Below, piece after piece: positions 48,642-61,240 of a stretch of DNA of 64,000 bases. Both the position numbers and the translations under genes were made by a program. The notes beneath the pieces were generated by a model. The model did not search any database, was not told where the DNA came from, and saw nothing but the letters and a program-made list of their open reading frames with translations. Source of the DNA: Adineta ricciae (taxonomy: Eukaryota > Rotifera > Eurotatoria > Adinetida > Adinetidae); assembly GCA_905250025.1 (NCBI GenBank), contig CAJNOJ010000108.1, positions 124,001 to 188,000 on the forward strand, read 5' to 3'. The stretch's first letter is position 1. The number at the start of each line of letters is the position of its first letter.

Positions 48642-50565
48642 ATGAATACAACTACTACAAAAAGCTATGATACTGGTGATAATGCATGGATGATGACATC
48701 CACCGCGCTTGTCCTTCTCATGACACCGGCACTCGCCTTCTTCTACGGCGGTCTCGTCGACCATAAAAATATTCTCAATCAACTCTTTCTCTCATTCGTA
48801 TGTATGGGTATCGTCTTTCTTCAGTGGGTACTGTTCGGCTTCTCTTTCGCTTTCGGTCCACCTGTTAGCTCTGGTTTCGGATCATTCGGATGGTCTGTGC
48901 TACGATTCGGTGAATCCTATAATCCAAACTATAGTCCCACATATCCTCTTCTCACTTATTGTGCCTATCAAGCCACATTCGCCATCATCACACCTGCTCT
49001 CATCTCAGGCGCCATCGTTGGTCGAATGAAGATCATCCCTTACATGATCTTCATTTTCGTTTGGTCAACAGTTTGTTATGATCCCATGGCACACTGGGTA
49101 TGGGGTGATAACGGTTGGTTAAAACAGTTGGGCACACTTGACTTTGCAGGTGGCACAGTCGTTCACATACTCTCAGGTGTTTCTGGACTTGTAGCATCGA
49201 TTATTCTTGGCAAACGACATGACTATGATCCTAGAGGCACCTCTGCTCACAATTTACCATTCACCATTCTGGGAACATGTCTGCTGTGGGTAGGCTGGAC
49301 AGGTTTCAACGGTGGATCGGCGAATTCAGCGAGGTATGTACAGTTATGTATGTACATAGAATACACTACTCTTTCTTCGTGTTTTAGTGGTTTGGCCGCA
49401 CTCGCAGTGATCAACACACATACTGCGGCTGCGACTGGACTAGTCACATGGGTAGTGATCGATGCCATGCGTGGTCACGTCTCCATTTCAGGTGCGTGTA
49501 TTGGTCCCATTGTTGGTCTAGTGGCGATAACACCAGCATGTGGCTTCGTTCAACCAGGATGGTCCATACTGATCGGCACGATTGCAACTTGCATTGTCTA
49601 TGTTCTTCTCTTATTGAAAAAGTATATGCGTTTCGATGACACATTGGATGTTGCCATTGTTCACGGTTGTGGTATGTACTCGGATTCACTCCTTCGTGTA
49701 TGTGAGTTTTCGAATATTTGTATGATTGTAATGTGTAGGAGGCATCGCGGGAGCATTTATGACTGGACTNTTCAACCAGGATGGTCCATACTGATCGGCA
49801 CGATTGCAACTTGCATTGTCTATGTTCTTCTCTTATTGAAAAAGTATATGCGTTTCGATGACACATTGGATGTTGCCATTGTTCACGGTTGTGGTATGTA
49901 CTCGGATTCACTCCTTCGTGTATGTGAGTTTTCGAATATTTGTATGATTGTAATGTGTAGGAGGCATCGCGGGAGCATTTATGACTGGACTGTTTTCACA
50001 GAAATGGGTAAATGAAGCAGGTGGCTTCGATGGTGCATTCTATGGTCGCCCAGTTCAACTATGGTATCAAATAGCTGGAATACTTACAGCTATCGGTAGG
50101 TGAACGATTCACTGATTTGACAATGGTAGCATCAAATGTGTATAGGATTTGCTGCTGCGTGTACTGCTGGTATTCTACTCCCATTACATTGGACCATAGG
50201 TATTCGTTTGCCACCGTCTGATGAAATAGAAGGTCTAGATGTTACCGGTAAGAGACTAATCATTACGCATAAGGATTCATGTACTGATGTGTGTAGCTCA
50301 TGGTGAAAGTTGGGAAGTGGCTGCTTCACGGGCATTTAGCAGACTTGTAAAGCAGATGTTGGAAGACCATAATAATAATGTCAATTCTGACGATGTTCGA
50401 CAGAACGGTATATTTGCTCTACAGTACACATCTGGAGACAGGAGTCAACCCTCCGTTACCATTCCGTTTCCAACGCCGAAATTAGAGCATCATCATTTAT
50501 CAAACGATTTTTTGAGTACCGGTAAACAGCAAAGTCCAAATTGCGGTGACGCCATACGCTTTTAA
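48642..50565 (+). CDS. Ammonium transporter (Amt family), copy 2
   Basis: Same architecture as copy 1. Starts MNTTTTKSYDTGDNAWMM at the ATG at 48642. Exon 1 ends at 49333, exon 2 is 49388-49671, and exon 3 starts GGIAGAFMTGLFSQKWVNEA. Twin pore histidines (VVHILSGV; AIVHGCG) and the C-terminal GLDVTAHGESWEVAASRAFS are present. From exon 1 to intron 2 it is nearly identical to copy 4, introns included, while the last exons differ (IRLPPSDEIEG here). An N at 49770 sits between two identical 221-bp blocks covering the end of exon 2, intron 2 and the start of exon 3; the true exon 3 is the one starting near 49961. The gene is otherwise intact. Confidence 0.92.
49549..49991. repeat. Second 221-bp exact tandem duplication around a single N (probable assembly join)
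   Basis: 49549-49769 and 49771-49991 read identically around the N at 49770. The unit length is the same as at 46574-47016 although the sequence is different, which points to an assembler overlap parameter rather than biology. Confidence 0.9.
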
Positions 50566-51852
50566 TGATCGATCGGTTATGTTTGTTTTCTAACTTTTTA
50601 TACATGGCTATCTATATCTTTAATTTTAAGAAAATATACACATAGTGCAAGAATATGACGTTTCTAGCTTTTCTTTGTGAATAGACAAGCTTTCTTAATT
50701 ACATATTAATTGAAATAGTATAACACGAATGCTTAAAAGTACATCTACTTATTTACGAAGTATTAACTTTCAGTTTTTTTCAAGAAGAACCATTCATTTG
50801 ACTCAAGAGCACGCCTCTTATGAAAAATAATCCTTCAGTAGAAAATCTTCCAAATCTAGTAGGTCCTTTTGAAAAATGACAGGGAAATGCCTAAAGATGT
50901 TTTAAATAGCCTTTTCGGAATCATTTCACAACCCGGTCTATGAAAATGTCTAGAAAGACATTCGTTGGAAACAAGCAAAACTATCCCCCTAGTCGAATTT
51001 CAAGTAGTTTGAGGGTGGCCAAACCTATGACAGTAAACGTTGGAATAAATCTCAAGAATCAATCGTGAAAAAAAACAGCTTAGAACAGAATCTTTTTGGT
51101 ATGTGAAGATTCATTGTACAGTCTGATTCACCCAAAGTCGTCGTATTCGCAAGAGCGAGTTTAGTTCTTGCACGAAGATGACGAATTTACCGTTTGTTGA
51201 TATACTGTTCTTTTTCAAACCATGTGGCTGCAGTGACCAAGTTGATGACGTCGGTTTTTTTCAGAGAAAAAAATATCTCGAACTAATTAGTGCTGCTTAC
51301 CATGACAAACAACAATTATCTTTGATGCCAGAAAAATTACTTAAAACTGAATGGTCTCATTTGGAGTGGTCTCGTCTATTTCAGACAAAACCTTTTCTCG
51401 GCACCTGTCACTTTCTTCTGTATGAGAGACTTCACAAGACGTTGGTTTAGAAAAACTTCATGCATTTACTTTATGCTCGACAAAATCTTTTACTTGTTAC
51501 AAAAGACCCTGTCATACCTCAACATCTTCCGCTCGAAGTTCACACTTTGAATCAAAAGAATGTTCTTAAGGACACGGGTATCTTTATCACGAGAAACTGA
51601 AAAAAAACACTTTTTGAACAAGTGGATGAATCCTCATCGAAATAGTATTAATATCAAAGAATTTTTTTCCATCTTCATCTACACAACTACTATAAGAAAG
51701 AACAAGCGTTGCATATTTTTTATATTAGTAGCACATATACAATTCTGCTGTATTCGAGTCCTTTCCACCGAATATTACTCAGCCGTTAAGATTTCTCATT
51801 TATTTCAATCTGCTACAGATCCTAATCAGATAGTGGAACTCAGTTTATCAAA
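50566..51852. other. Spacer between Amt copies 2 and 3
   Basis: 1.3 kb. Apart from the 90-codon frame at 51178-51450 (separate entry), nothing coding was recognised. Confidence 0.4.
51178..51450 (+). CDS. Unrecognised 90-codon open frame
   Basis: Starts MTNLPFVDILFFFKPCGC; the second half (KKYLELISAAYHDKQQLSLM, then KLLKTEWSHLEWSRLFQTKP) has ordinary soluble-protein composition. No splice partner, homologue or domain was recognised. It may be a remnant of a larger gene lost between the Amt copies. Confidence 0.2.
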   Translation: MTNLPFVDILFFFKPCGCSDQVDDVGFFQRKKYLELISAAYHDKQQLSLMPEKLLKTEWSHLEWSRLFQTKPFLGTCHFLLYERLHKTLV

Positions 51853-53558
51853 ATGAACATAAATGGCACAAAATACTACGATACTGGTGACAATGCATGG
51901 ATGATGACATCCACCGTACTTGTTCTTCTTATGACACCAGCACTCGCCTTCTTCTATGGTGGTCTCGTTGACCATAAAAATGTTCTCAATCAACTTTTCC
52001 TTTCATTTATATGCATGGGTATCGTCTTTCTTCAGTGGGTACTGTTCGGCTTCTCTTTCGCTTTCGGCCCACCCGTCAGCCCTGGTTTCGGATCATTCGG
52101 ATGGTCTGTGCTACGATTCGGTGAATCCTATAATCCAAACTATAGTCCCACATATCCTCTTCTCACCTATTGTGCTTACCAAGGTACATTCGCCATCATC
52201 ACACCTGCTCTCATCTCAGGCGCCATCGTTGGTCGAATGAAGATCATCCCTTACATGATCTTCATTTTCGTTTGGTCAACAGTTTGTTATGATCCAATGG
52301 CGCACTGGGTATGGGGTGAAAACGGTTGGTTAAAACAATTGGGCACACTTGACTTTGCAGGTGGCACAGTCGTTCACATACTCTCAGGTGTTTCTGGACT
52401 TGTCGCATCGATTATTCTTGGCAAACGACATGACTATGATCCGAGAGGCACCCCTGCTCACAATTTACCATTTACCATTCTGGGAACATGTCTGCTGTGG
52501 GTAGGCTGGACAGGTTTCAACGGTGGATCGGCGAATTCAGCGAGGTATGTACAGTTACATATGTGCATAGAATGCACCACTCTTTCTTCTTGTTTTAGTG
52601 GTTTGGCCGCACTCGCAGTGATCAACACACATACTGCGGCTGCGACTGGACTAGTCACATGGGTAGTGATCGATGCCATGCGTGGTCACGTCTCCATTTC
52701 AGGAGCATGTACGGGCCCCATCGTTGGTTTAGTAGCTATAACGCCGTCATCTGGGTTTGTTCAACCAGGATGGTCAATATTAATAGCAATTATTGTAGTA
52801 TGTATCGTGTACACTCTTTTGTTGCTAAAGAAGTATATGCGTTTCGATGACACACTGGATGTTGCACTCATTCATGGATGCGGTAGGGAAAATATACATA
52901 TTTTCATATATGGACATAATTATATCAATTACATACATATATTAACAGGAGGTGTCTCTGGAGCTTTTTTGGCTGGAATGTTTTCACAGCAATGGGTAAA
53001 TGAAGCTGGTGGTTTCGATGGTGCATTCTATGGTCGCCCAGTTCAACTATGGTATCAAATAGCTGGAATACTCACGGCTATTGGTAGGCAAACTATTTTA
53101 TGATATGATGTGTTGGTGTAGAATTTAGTTGTTGATAGTATTTGCCGCTGCTTGTACTGCTGGTATTCTACTCCCATTACATTGGACTATAGGAATTCGA
53201 TTGGCTAGAGAAGATGAAATGGAAGGTCTTGATGTATCAGGTAAGAGATAATGTTTCAAGGAAAACGATTGTACTATTGAAATATGTAGCTCATGGTGAA
53301 AGTTGGGAAGTGGCCGCATCGCGAGCATTCAGTAAATTTGTGAAGGAAATAGTTGAAGAATATAACAACAGCGCTAATGCACAGAATGTCGAAGAGAACG
53401 GTACAATTGCTCTACAGTATACATCTGCGAGCGGAAAGCAACCGGCAATCACCATTCCGTTTCCATCCGTAAAAGGCCTACATCAGCCACCACCTAAACA
53501 CCATGCTGGTGCTGACAAACAAGAAAGTTCCAGTGTCAGCGAGGTTATACGTTTTTAG
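51853..53558 (+). CDS. Ammonium transporter (Amt family), copy 3
   Basis: Starts MNINGTKYYDTGDNAWMM. Exon 1 ends at about 52545 and exon 2 continues SGLAALAVINTHTAAATGLV; the second pore His is in VALIHGCG. Exon 3 starts GGVSGAFLAGMFSQQWVNEA. Its third intron (about 53085-53138) is almost the same as that of copy 1, while its second intron is its own. The tail reads ARE.EMEGLDVSAHGESWE and ends VSEVIRF, similar in the final residues to copy 2 (DAIRF). It differs from the others at several helix positions (VLNQLFLSFIC; PPVSPGFG; YQGTFAII). All transport motifs are intact. Confidence 0.92.
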
Positions 53559-54510
53559 TAATTGATCGGCTTATTATGCTGTACTATTGTTTCATGCATT
53601 AATATATATATATATACGGGAGAACTATAAGACGGTCTTAGTCGACTTAGCAACTGTAACGCTCTTTCAGCGAAGAACTAATAAAAAAATGATATTTGCT
53701 TTCGTGTATATGCTTGACCGATATGAAGCATTATTGGATACAGAGATTATGATAAATTACAGATCCATGGCTCACCTTTCTATGACCTATCAATCATGAA
53801 TATTAGCTCAGATCATATAGTAAACGTCAATCAATAAAACTTCGTTGTAATATTTCAAATATCAATAGTGCATAAAGTTATTTATATCCATGAATCAAAA
53901 GATAGAGTGATACACGTTCCTTTGCTAATGAGTAATGATTTCGTATGTCAAACAAAAATAGACCGGTATAATATCTAATGTGAGCATCTTCATGTAAACC
54001 TACAATGACTAAACTAGTGTTCTATTCTTCTTAAATGTTCACCTGCGAATGGTCGCAACTATATTTTGAGAGAATGAAAACTATTCAGGTCAAACATTCT
54101 TAATTTTTACGCCCCGATTCGTTCATCCGAAGTTCGTAATGATATTTCATTCAGTTGCGCATAGAAAACAAGATAAAACCAAATGTTAATTTTTTCGCAT
54201 GTTTACTCAAGAAAAGCTGTACTTTGATCTATACATTTCATCGGACATGTTGCTAAGACACGCGTTGACTGGATGATTGCAGCATTCCTTTTCGATTGCT
54301 GACGTCAATGACATAAAAAAGGGAGAGACGAAACTGTCATAGATTTATCTTTATTCATGGTTCGTTGCGCAAACTGAATATCAAATCTTCACCTGAGTAG
54401 GTACGGTCGAAAAATATTTTTCACTGGCAACCCAGCATAAATTCTACTGTGAAACCCATTTACAAAGGCATTTCTCTTTTTCTTGACATTAGTAACGTAA
54501 AATCATTAAC
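53559..54510. other. Spacer between Amt copies 3 and 4
   Basis: AT-rich, with an ATATAT run near 53603. A 70-codon frame at 53587-53799 is low in complexity and not supported. Confidence 0.4.
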
Positions 54511-56297
54511 ATGAGTCTTAATAATACTACGGTTCCTGCAATGATCAATACAGTGTCCACCATACCCTATGATACTGGTGATAATGCATGGATGATGACA
54601 TCCACTGCACTCGTCCTTCTCATGACACCGGCACTCGCCTTCTTCTATGGTGGTCTTGTTGACCATAAAAATATTCTCAATCAACTTTTCCTTTCATTCG
54701 TATGCATGGGTATCGTCTTTCTTCAGTGGGTACTGTTCGGCTTCTCTTTCGCTTTCGGTCCACCCGTCAGCTCTGGTTTCGGATCATTCGGATGGTCTGT
54801 GCTACGATTCGGTGAATCCTATAATTCAAACTATAGTCCCACATATCCTCTTCTCACTTATTGTGCCTATCAAGCCACATTCGCCATCATCACACCTGCT
54901 CTCATCTCAGGCGCCATCGTTGGTCGAATGAAGATCATCCCTTACATGATCTTCATTTTCGTTTGGTCAACAGTTTGTTATGATCCCATGGCACACTGGG
55001 TATGGGGTGATAACGGTTGGTTAAAACAGTTGGGCACACTTGACTTTGCAGGTGGCACAGTCGTTCACATACTCTCAGGTGTTTCTGGACTTGTAGCATC
55101 GATTATTCTTGGCAAACGACATGACTATGATCCTAGAGGCACCTCTGCTCACAATTTACCATTCACCATTCTGGGAACATGTCTGCTGTGGGTAGGCTGG
55201 ACAGGTTTCAACGGTGGATCGGCGAATTCAGCGAGGTATGTACAGTTATGTATGTACATAGAATACACTACTCTTTCTTCGTGTTTTAGTGGTTTGGCCG
55301 CACTCGCAGTGATCAACACACATACTGCGGCTGCGACTGGACTAGTCACATGGGTAGTGATCGATGCCATGCGTGGTCACGTCTCCATTTCAGGTGCGTG
55401 TATTGGTCCCATTGTTGGTCTAGTGGCGATAACACCAGCATGTGGCTTCGTTCAACCAGGATGGTCCATACTGATCGGCACGATTGCAACTTGCATTGTC
55501 TATGTTCTTCTCTTATTGAAAAAGTATATGCGTTTCGATGACACATTGGATGTTGCCATTGTTCACGGTTGCGGTATGTACTCGGATTCACTCCTTCGTG
55601 TATGTGAGTTTTCGAATATTTGTATGATTGTAATGTGTAGGAGGCATCGCGGGAGCATTTATGACTGGACTGTTTTCACAGAAGTGGGTAAATGAAGCAG
55701 GTGGCTTCGATGGTGCATTCTATGGTCGCCCAGTTCAACTATGGTATCAAATAGCTGGAATACTTACAGCTGTAGGTGAGTGTAAAGTGAATGAAAGCAG
55801 AAGAATACACTTTTATCAGACGCAAAAATATAATATGAAACACAATGGATTAACATTTTTCAGGATTTTCCGCCGTATGTACAGCTGGTATTCTGCTTCC
55901 GCTGGATTGGATAATGGGTATTCGTTTAGCAGAAAAAGATGAAATCGAAGGTCTTGATGCAACCGGTAAGTAATAATTCTGGAGGAGAATGATACATGCC
56001 CGAGACGAAATCTTTATAGCTCATGGTGAAAGTTGGGAAATAGCTGCGTCACGTACTGTGAGTGATATGGTTAGAAAGGCTTTAGAAGACGTTAATAATG
56101 GCAAGAATTCTGAAGACAGAGGCACATTCCAGTTGCATTATACTCCTGCGGATACAGATCGCAAATCATTCACAATACCCCTTCCGGACCGTTTTAATCG
56201 GCAATATAGTACTGCAGGAAACACACGACCGCAAACAAGTGTGAATTCTAATGAGATTCCAGCAATTCAGGACGACGTTGTGAAATCTCGCCATTAA
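54511..56297 (+). CDS. Ammonium transporter (Amt family), copy 4
   Basis: Starts MSLNNTTVPAMINTVSTIPY before the shared YDTGDNAWMM. Exon 1 ends at about 55235, exon 2 at about 55573 and exon 3 starts at about 55641 (GGIAGAFMTGLFSQKWVNEA). Transport motifs and twin histidines are intact. It is the closest partner of copy 2 through intron 2, then diverges: intron 3 is longer and unrelated, and exon 4 reads GFSAVCTAGILLPLDWIMGI. The tail GLDATAHGESWEIAASRTVS is followed by a different C terminus ending in VVKSRH. Converges on the large minus-strand gene, with 165 bp between stops. Confidence 0.92.
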
Positions 56298-56462
56298 ATT
56301 ATCTCATGTGAAGAATTGAAATGATTTGTTTTTTTTTGGTAGTATTTACTTTTATTTATATTTTATATAAATAGGAAAAATAAGGAAAATTGCTACAGCA
56401 AAAGAAAAGATATATGTTTAATCACAGATAGAAATCAAAATATGACAACAAACTAGACAAAA

Positions 56463-59400
56463 TCACGGAATCTCATTCAGTTTCTTTCGATGTTCGACAT
56501 TGAATAAACATGTCTTTTTCGCAGCTGTTAAACATTGTCGAACTTGATTGTTATTGTACTTTTCATCAAATATAACACGCGTTACGATGTCATAGAGCGG
56601 GTTTGATATAGTTGGTAAATTATCCCATAAAGTTTTTTTATTCGTCAACGGAGTGTTTTGTAGAATCAAAATCAATTTTTGCAGTCCGTCATGTCGTTCA
56701 TGAGCTTTCTTCGATTGAATCAACCGAGATAAAGAACTCAATGTATCAATTGGTAGATTGAGTCGAGCACAGAGAATATTCATCAGTAATTGATCACATT
56801 GATCATCTGTTGCAAAAATCTATTAGAGAAACAAAATGAAATCGAATCCCGCTATGCAATCTTCTCGTTTATACCTTTCTTCGATTGTTTTCAATCAGAG
56901 TAGCCCATTCGTCGAGTGATATCTGACTGAACTTACGCGTTTTCATAAATACTGTTTGTAAAGCTTGAATAAATTTTTGAAGAGAAATCTCTCCAGATAG
57001 TTGTTTATTCACGAGACACGAATGCAGTTTTTCTACAACGATTGTATACATTGCTGGATCATCAGATTCCAAACGACGAAACATTTCTCGATGTGCGACA
57101 GATTGATCAATCTTGCCCGTACTTTTCCGTACAGTCGAAGCTAAAATTCGCAAAATTTAGATCAATTTCCGATCATTTGTTAACTTACGTTCTTTGTTTT
57201 CATCCGATTGATGATTGAAACATAGATCTAATTGTTGTCGAAATATGGGAGCGTGAAACATAGTCGATTGCTGAGCAATATTCTGCCACTGTTGATTATT
57301 GTTATTCTGATCATGTAGGATGGTTATGATACGAATCATTGTTTTCTTCCAATCAGCTATGGCATATTTTGCGTTCGGAGTTTTTAATATTATGATAATT
57401 TGATGTCGAGTTTGATCGGTAGATTGATGAGTTTCGATCGAATTCAATAGGTTCTTCGGTGAAACATGAAGATTCTGCTGGAGAAGATCAACAAGGAATT
57501 GTAGAGAATTTTTCAACGTTTTAGAGAGTTCAATCGTTCGATTTGCCAATTGAAGTGTTTGAGCGATTGTTAAACATTGATTATCAAATGTCGATAGGAT
57601 AAAATTAAATAATTTATCCATATCACTTTTCTCTCGAAGATCATTTTCAACCAAATGGATTAGTTTTTCATAAGTATCTTCATTGAACTTGTTTTTAATT
57701 GATTCAATTAATCGATCGAGATTGGATGATGACGGTAAACGCGAAAGAACGAATTTGTATTGTTGTTCTGTAAACAAATATGCGAAAAATTCGGATTGTT
57801 TCTCAATAATGGCTTTCAAATGTTGACGATAGAAGTGAGGATTTGACTCATTCGAAAAGTTATTTTCACATATGACGAGAATAATTGAAGAGAATAAACA
57901 ACGATTGATTTCAAATTGGATTGTCATTTCATCAAAATCTGTTCGTTGAGAAAAATCTTCTAGCAGAGTAAAGAATTGTAAATGAGCCTAGAAAGACATG
58001 GAGAGAAGGGTATGAGTAATATGTTCTTCGTTTATGTTTTACTTGATGATCTTTTTCGAAGATTTTTGTTAGGAGTTGATTGAGAATCGTTGGATCGATC
58101 AAGGGAAGTATGTTTCTGTGAGAGCGATGTTTGTCAAATGATTCGTTGATTAATCGACAGCGCTGTTTTCCAAATGTCTTCTTGTCGATAAGAGATTTTA
58201 GTTCTTCACATTTCTCACGGGAGAATTTTCGTCGATTTGCAAATATTTCAACAATATTTTGGGTTAGATAATCGAGTATTTCTTCATTTGTCAAGAAATT
58301 TTGGTTTTGAACGATTGACACAAGTTGTTCGACATCAAATTGACTTGATGTACAAAGTTTTTTCATTTCATACAACGACATTGGACGTTTATAGAACGTT
58401 TTTATACGTTGTTGTTCAATGTTGGATAGCGGACGAACTATGGAAGATCGATCGAGAAAGTTATCAAGTAAATTTTTACATTGTTCATCTGAGAAGGCTT
58501 TAGTGTCCGAACAAATTATTTCAATGAGAGAAATAAGGTAGAGAAGAACATGATTATCAATAATTGGAATTGTATCGTCTGTTTTTGTGGATGTTTGTTC
58601 ATTCTATATGAAGAATTTCAGATAGTTCATAGTAAATACTTGTCTTACTTCTTGTGCGACGTGAAATTCGGGTTTAAGTCTTTCTAATACTTTGAGAATG
58701 TCTTCGTATGCAGCATGTTTCCCTTCCTGATTGTCCGCTTCTAATTTTGCTTTGATTTGTTTTAATTCACTAAACATAATCGGTGCGTGACCTTGGTTTA
58801 AATAGAATTCAAAGTAGAATTTTTGTTTCGCGTTAAACAACGATGATTGAATGGCTGATTTCAACAAATTGTCAAATTGTTCTCTACTTAAATGACCGCT
58901 ACTGCTCATGAATAAGATGGCGAAGTACCACATTGCATGGTCGACGATGATAGTTGAAGTTGGTTTCACATCCACGGAATCTGATTTCAAAATTTGTTCA
59001 AATTCAGTTAACCATTGATTGAGATCACCGATGAATTGATCGTTTTTGAAAGAATTTAAACGTTCTTTCCAAACTTGTTTTTGATTATTTCGTTCGAATC
59101 GTTTCATTCGCATGTCCAAACAGGAATGAAATTCTTGAAGTTGTTCAGTAGAGAAAATGTCTTTTTTCTTTTCAAATAAGATCCTCGCAGTAAAATTATC
59201 CAAATACTGTTTATCAATATAAATGCTTGACCTGAGTACATTTCTAATTAAGTCATATAAATTCGGAGATATTGGTGGAGTTGAACGAATGATATATTCT
59301 TGAAAGTCATTGAATATTGTCGGTTGCATCTGTGTCGCATTTGTCAAATGTTTTTCAATGACTGTTAAAGCCATTAGTTGACGTTGTGCACAGAAAATCG

Positions 59401-60691
59401 AACGATCAGCATTCAAACAGTTGGATTTTGTTGGTAATAGAACAGTTCTCAATTCATAAATCTTCTGATATTGTTCATTGGTGAAGAGAAAATCATTTTG
59501 AGCAATGTGACAGAAAAGCGGATAAAATGTGGATTCTTTGTCTTGAAAAGTTTTCAAAAGATTTGTTCCATGGCAATCTTGAAGTTTTTTAGTCAATGAA
59601 AGAAATAATTCGAATGTTTGGGTACGCTCATCAGCCGATTGAGAACTATTTAGAAGTTTAGATGATATGTTATAAAGATGTTGTACTCGATTATGATCTG
59701 CTTCATTTATAGTTGTTGGTTCAGTTGATGATGAGGATGATGAAGAATTCGAACGCTTTCGCTCAGTTTTATTACGGTTATTACCGCGCGCATTACCTCG
59801 AGCGGTGCTTTTTGGTTTTTGAGGACAATCGTACTGAACATGACCGTATTCTCCGCATAGGTAACAATCATCTAGAGCGAGTTATCTAGTAAGTCCAAAA
59901 TGAAGAGGGATGAGGCTTACATTTTCGAAGGTCAACACCATATTTGTTATCGAAAGGAGCTACTCGACGTCCCTTGCCTCGAATAGAATCAGATTCTTTT
60001 TGCATTTTGTTTACCTTCGGGTTTGACTTTCCCGGAATATCGTTTCGATGACCTTCTCAATGATAAATAGAACGGATTTTATGGGAGAGAAGACAATTTC
60101 ATTACCATTTTGCTGATCACGAATATGTGCAACATGACCATTGCGTTGATTAGATAAGATTTGTGTTGAAGATGAAGTCTTTCCCTTTGCTGCCATTGAA
60201 CTTGATTCAACAAAGGTCACATGTTTCTGTTGCCGTTGATTTCTTCCATCTTGATGCAATTTTTTATATATATCTTTCACTTCTTCCTCTTCGCTTTCAC
60301 TTGCATCTTCATATAAATCATCATCATCATCTTCTTCTTCGTCATCATTATCATCTGGCTTTTCGAATATTCGATCTTCAACATTTTGTAACCATCCATC
60401 AATAATTTGATTTTGTGACATAGTTAAAACACGTGCATTTGATGCCAATTCCAGTAATGCACGTAATTGTTCATCGTCGAAATCATGATTAAATGGTGTA
60501 AGAATGATTTGTGATATACAATCAAAGAGCAAATCATGACAGCCATGTAACTGTTTACTTATTTCGGGCACTTGCAGAATATCGATCAAAGATTTGTAAC
60601 CAGAAATGAACCGATTTTTGTCGTTTGATGAAATAGAAAATTCATTATCCAGAAGCTTTTTAAGACAACTTTTATAGTTCATTTTTGCCAT
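56463..60691 (-). CDS. Unrecognised 1,308-residue CCHC zinc-knuckle protein with degenerate helical repeats
   Basis: Seven exons: 60691-60106, 60055-59921, 59871-58649, 58603-58043, 57987-57189, 57140-56875 and 56819-56463. They sum to 3,927 nt (1,308 codons plus stop) with every phase consistent, so it is intact. Layout: an N-terminal helical segment (residues 1-100), an acidic run (DDNDDEEEDDDDDLYEDASE, about 112-135), a basic linker, a retroviral-type CCHC knuckle (CYLCGEYGHVQYDC, residues 243-256, C-x2-C-x4-H-x4-C), a Ser run, then about 1,000 residues of alpha-helical sequence. In that part a roughly 50-residue pattern recurs (LYDLIRNVLRSSIYIDKQYL; LYDIVTRVIFDEKYNNNQVR; MWYFAILFMSSSGHLSREQF). 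There is no enzyme motif, signal peptide or membrane segment. The knuckle suggests nucleic-acid binding; the function is otherwise unknown. Confidence 0.85.
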
Positions 60692-61240
60692 GACGCCTTC
60701 TTTTTCGAAAACTAAATAAATCTAAACCTTTTGGGAAAAATTACAAAATTACTGAGTAAAGCACACTAGACATACAATACGATGGCAATGTTATCAAATC
60801 CATGCAAGGAGTTATAGATGGCTGCACAAACAGATGTTGTCGATCTTGACGATGAGACGATTATTTTCTCTCGGCGACTCTTTTGAAAACTCCATCATTG
60901 ATAGAGAATTAAATTCTGAATTGAATACAACCAGACTTCAACGCAGCATAAGTTCATGTGTGAATCTGGACAAGGAATACTCGAATATGGTGCTCACTTT
61001 TCTGACGTGAAAACGAGTGACACTAGCCTATTAAGCAATACTTTGAAACAGCACTTACAAATATGAGTATGAATTGCACTAGTGCAAGAAATGTTTGTTT
61101 GGCCAAAGATCTTATTCAGTGAATTCAACATGTATAGCTGTCTTTATACTTTGATGATTTATTATTTATTTTCGAGTTATGATCAAAAATCTAGTTTACA
61201 TGTTATTTATTCAAAGGTTCATCCAATGGCACACCAATCT
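60692..61240. other. Intergenic region between the zinc-knuckle and DUF3825 genes
   Basis: Short coding-like traces on the plus strand (MAAQTDVVDLDDETIIFSRR at about 60820, then a shifted frame reading NTTRLQRSISSCVNLDKEYS) may be a decayed gene piece. Nothing firm. Confidence 0.35.
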
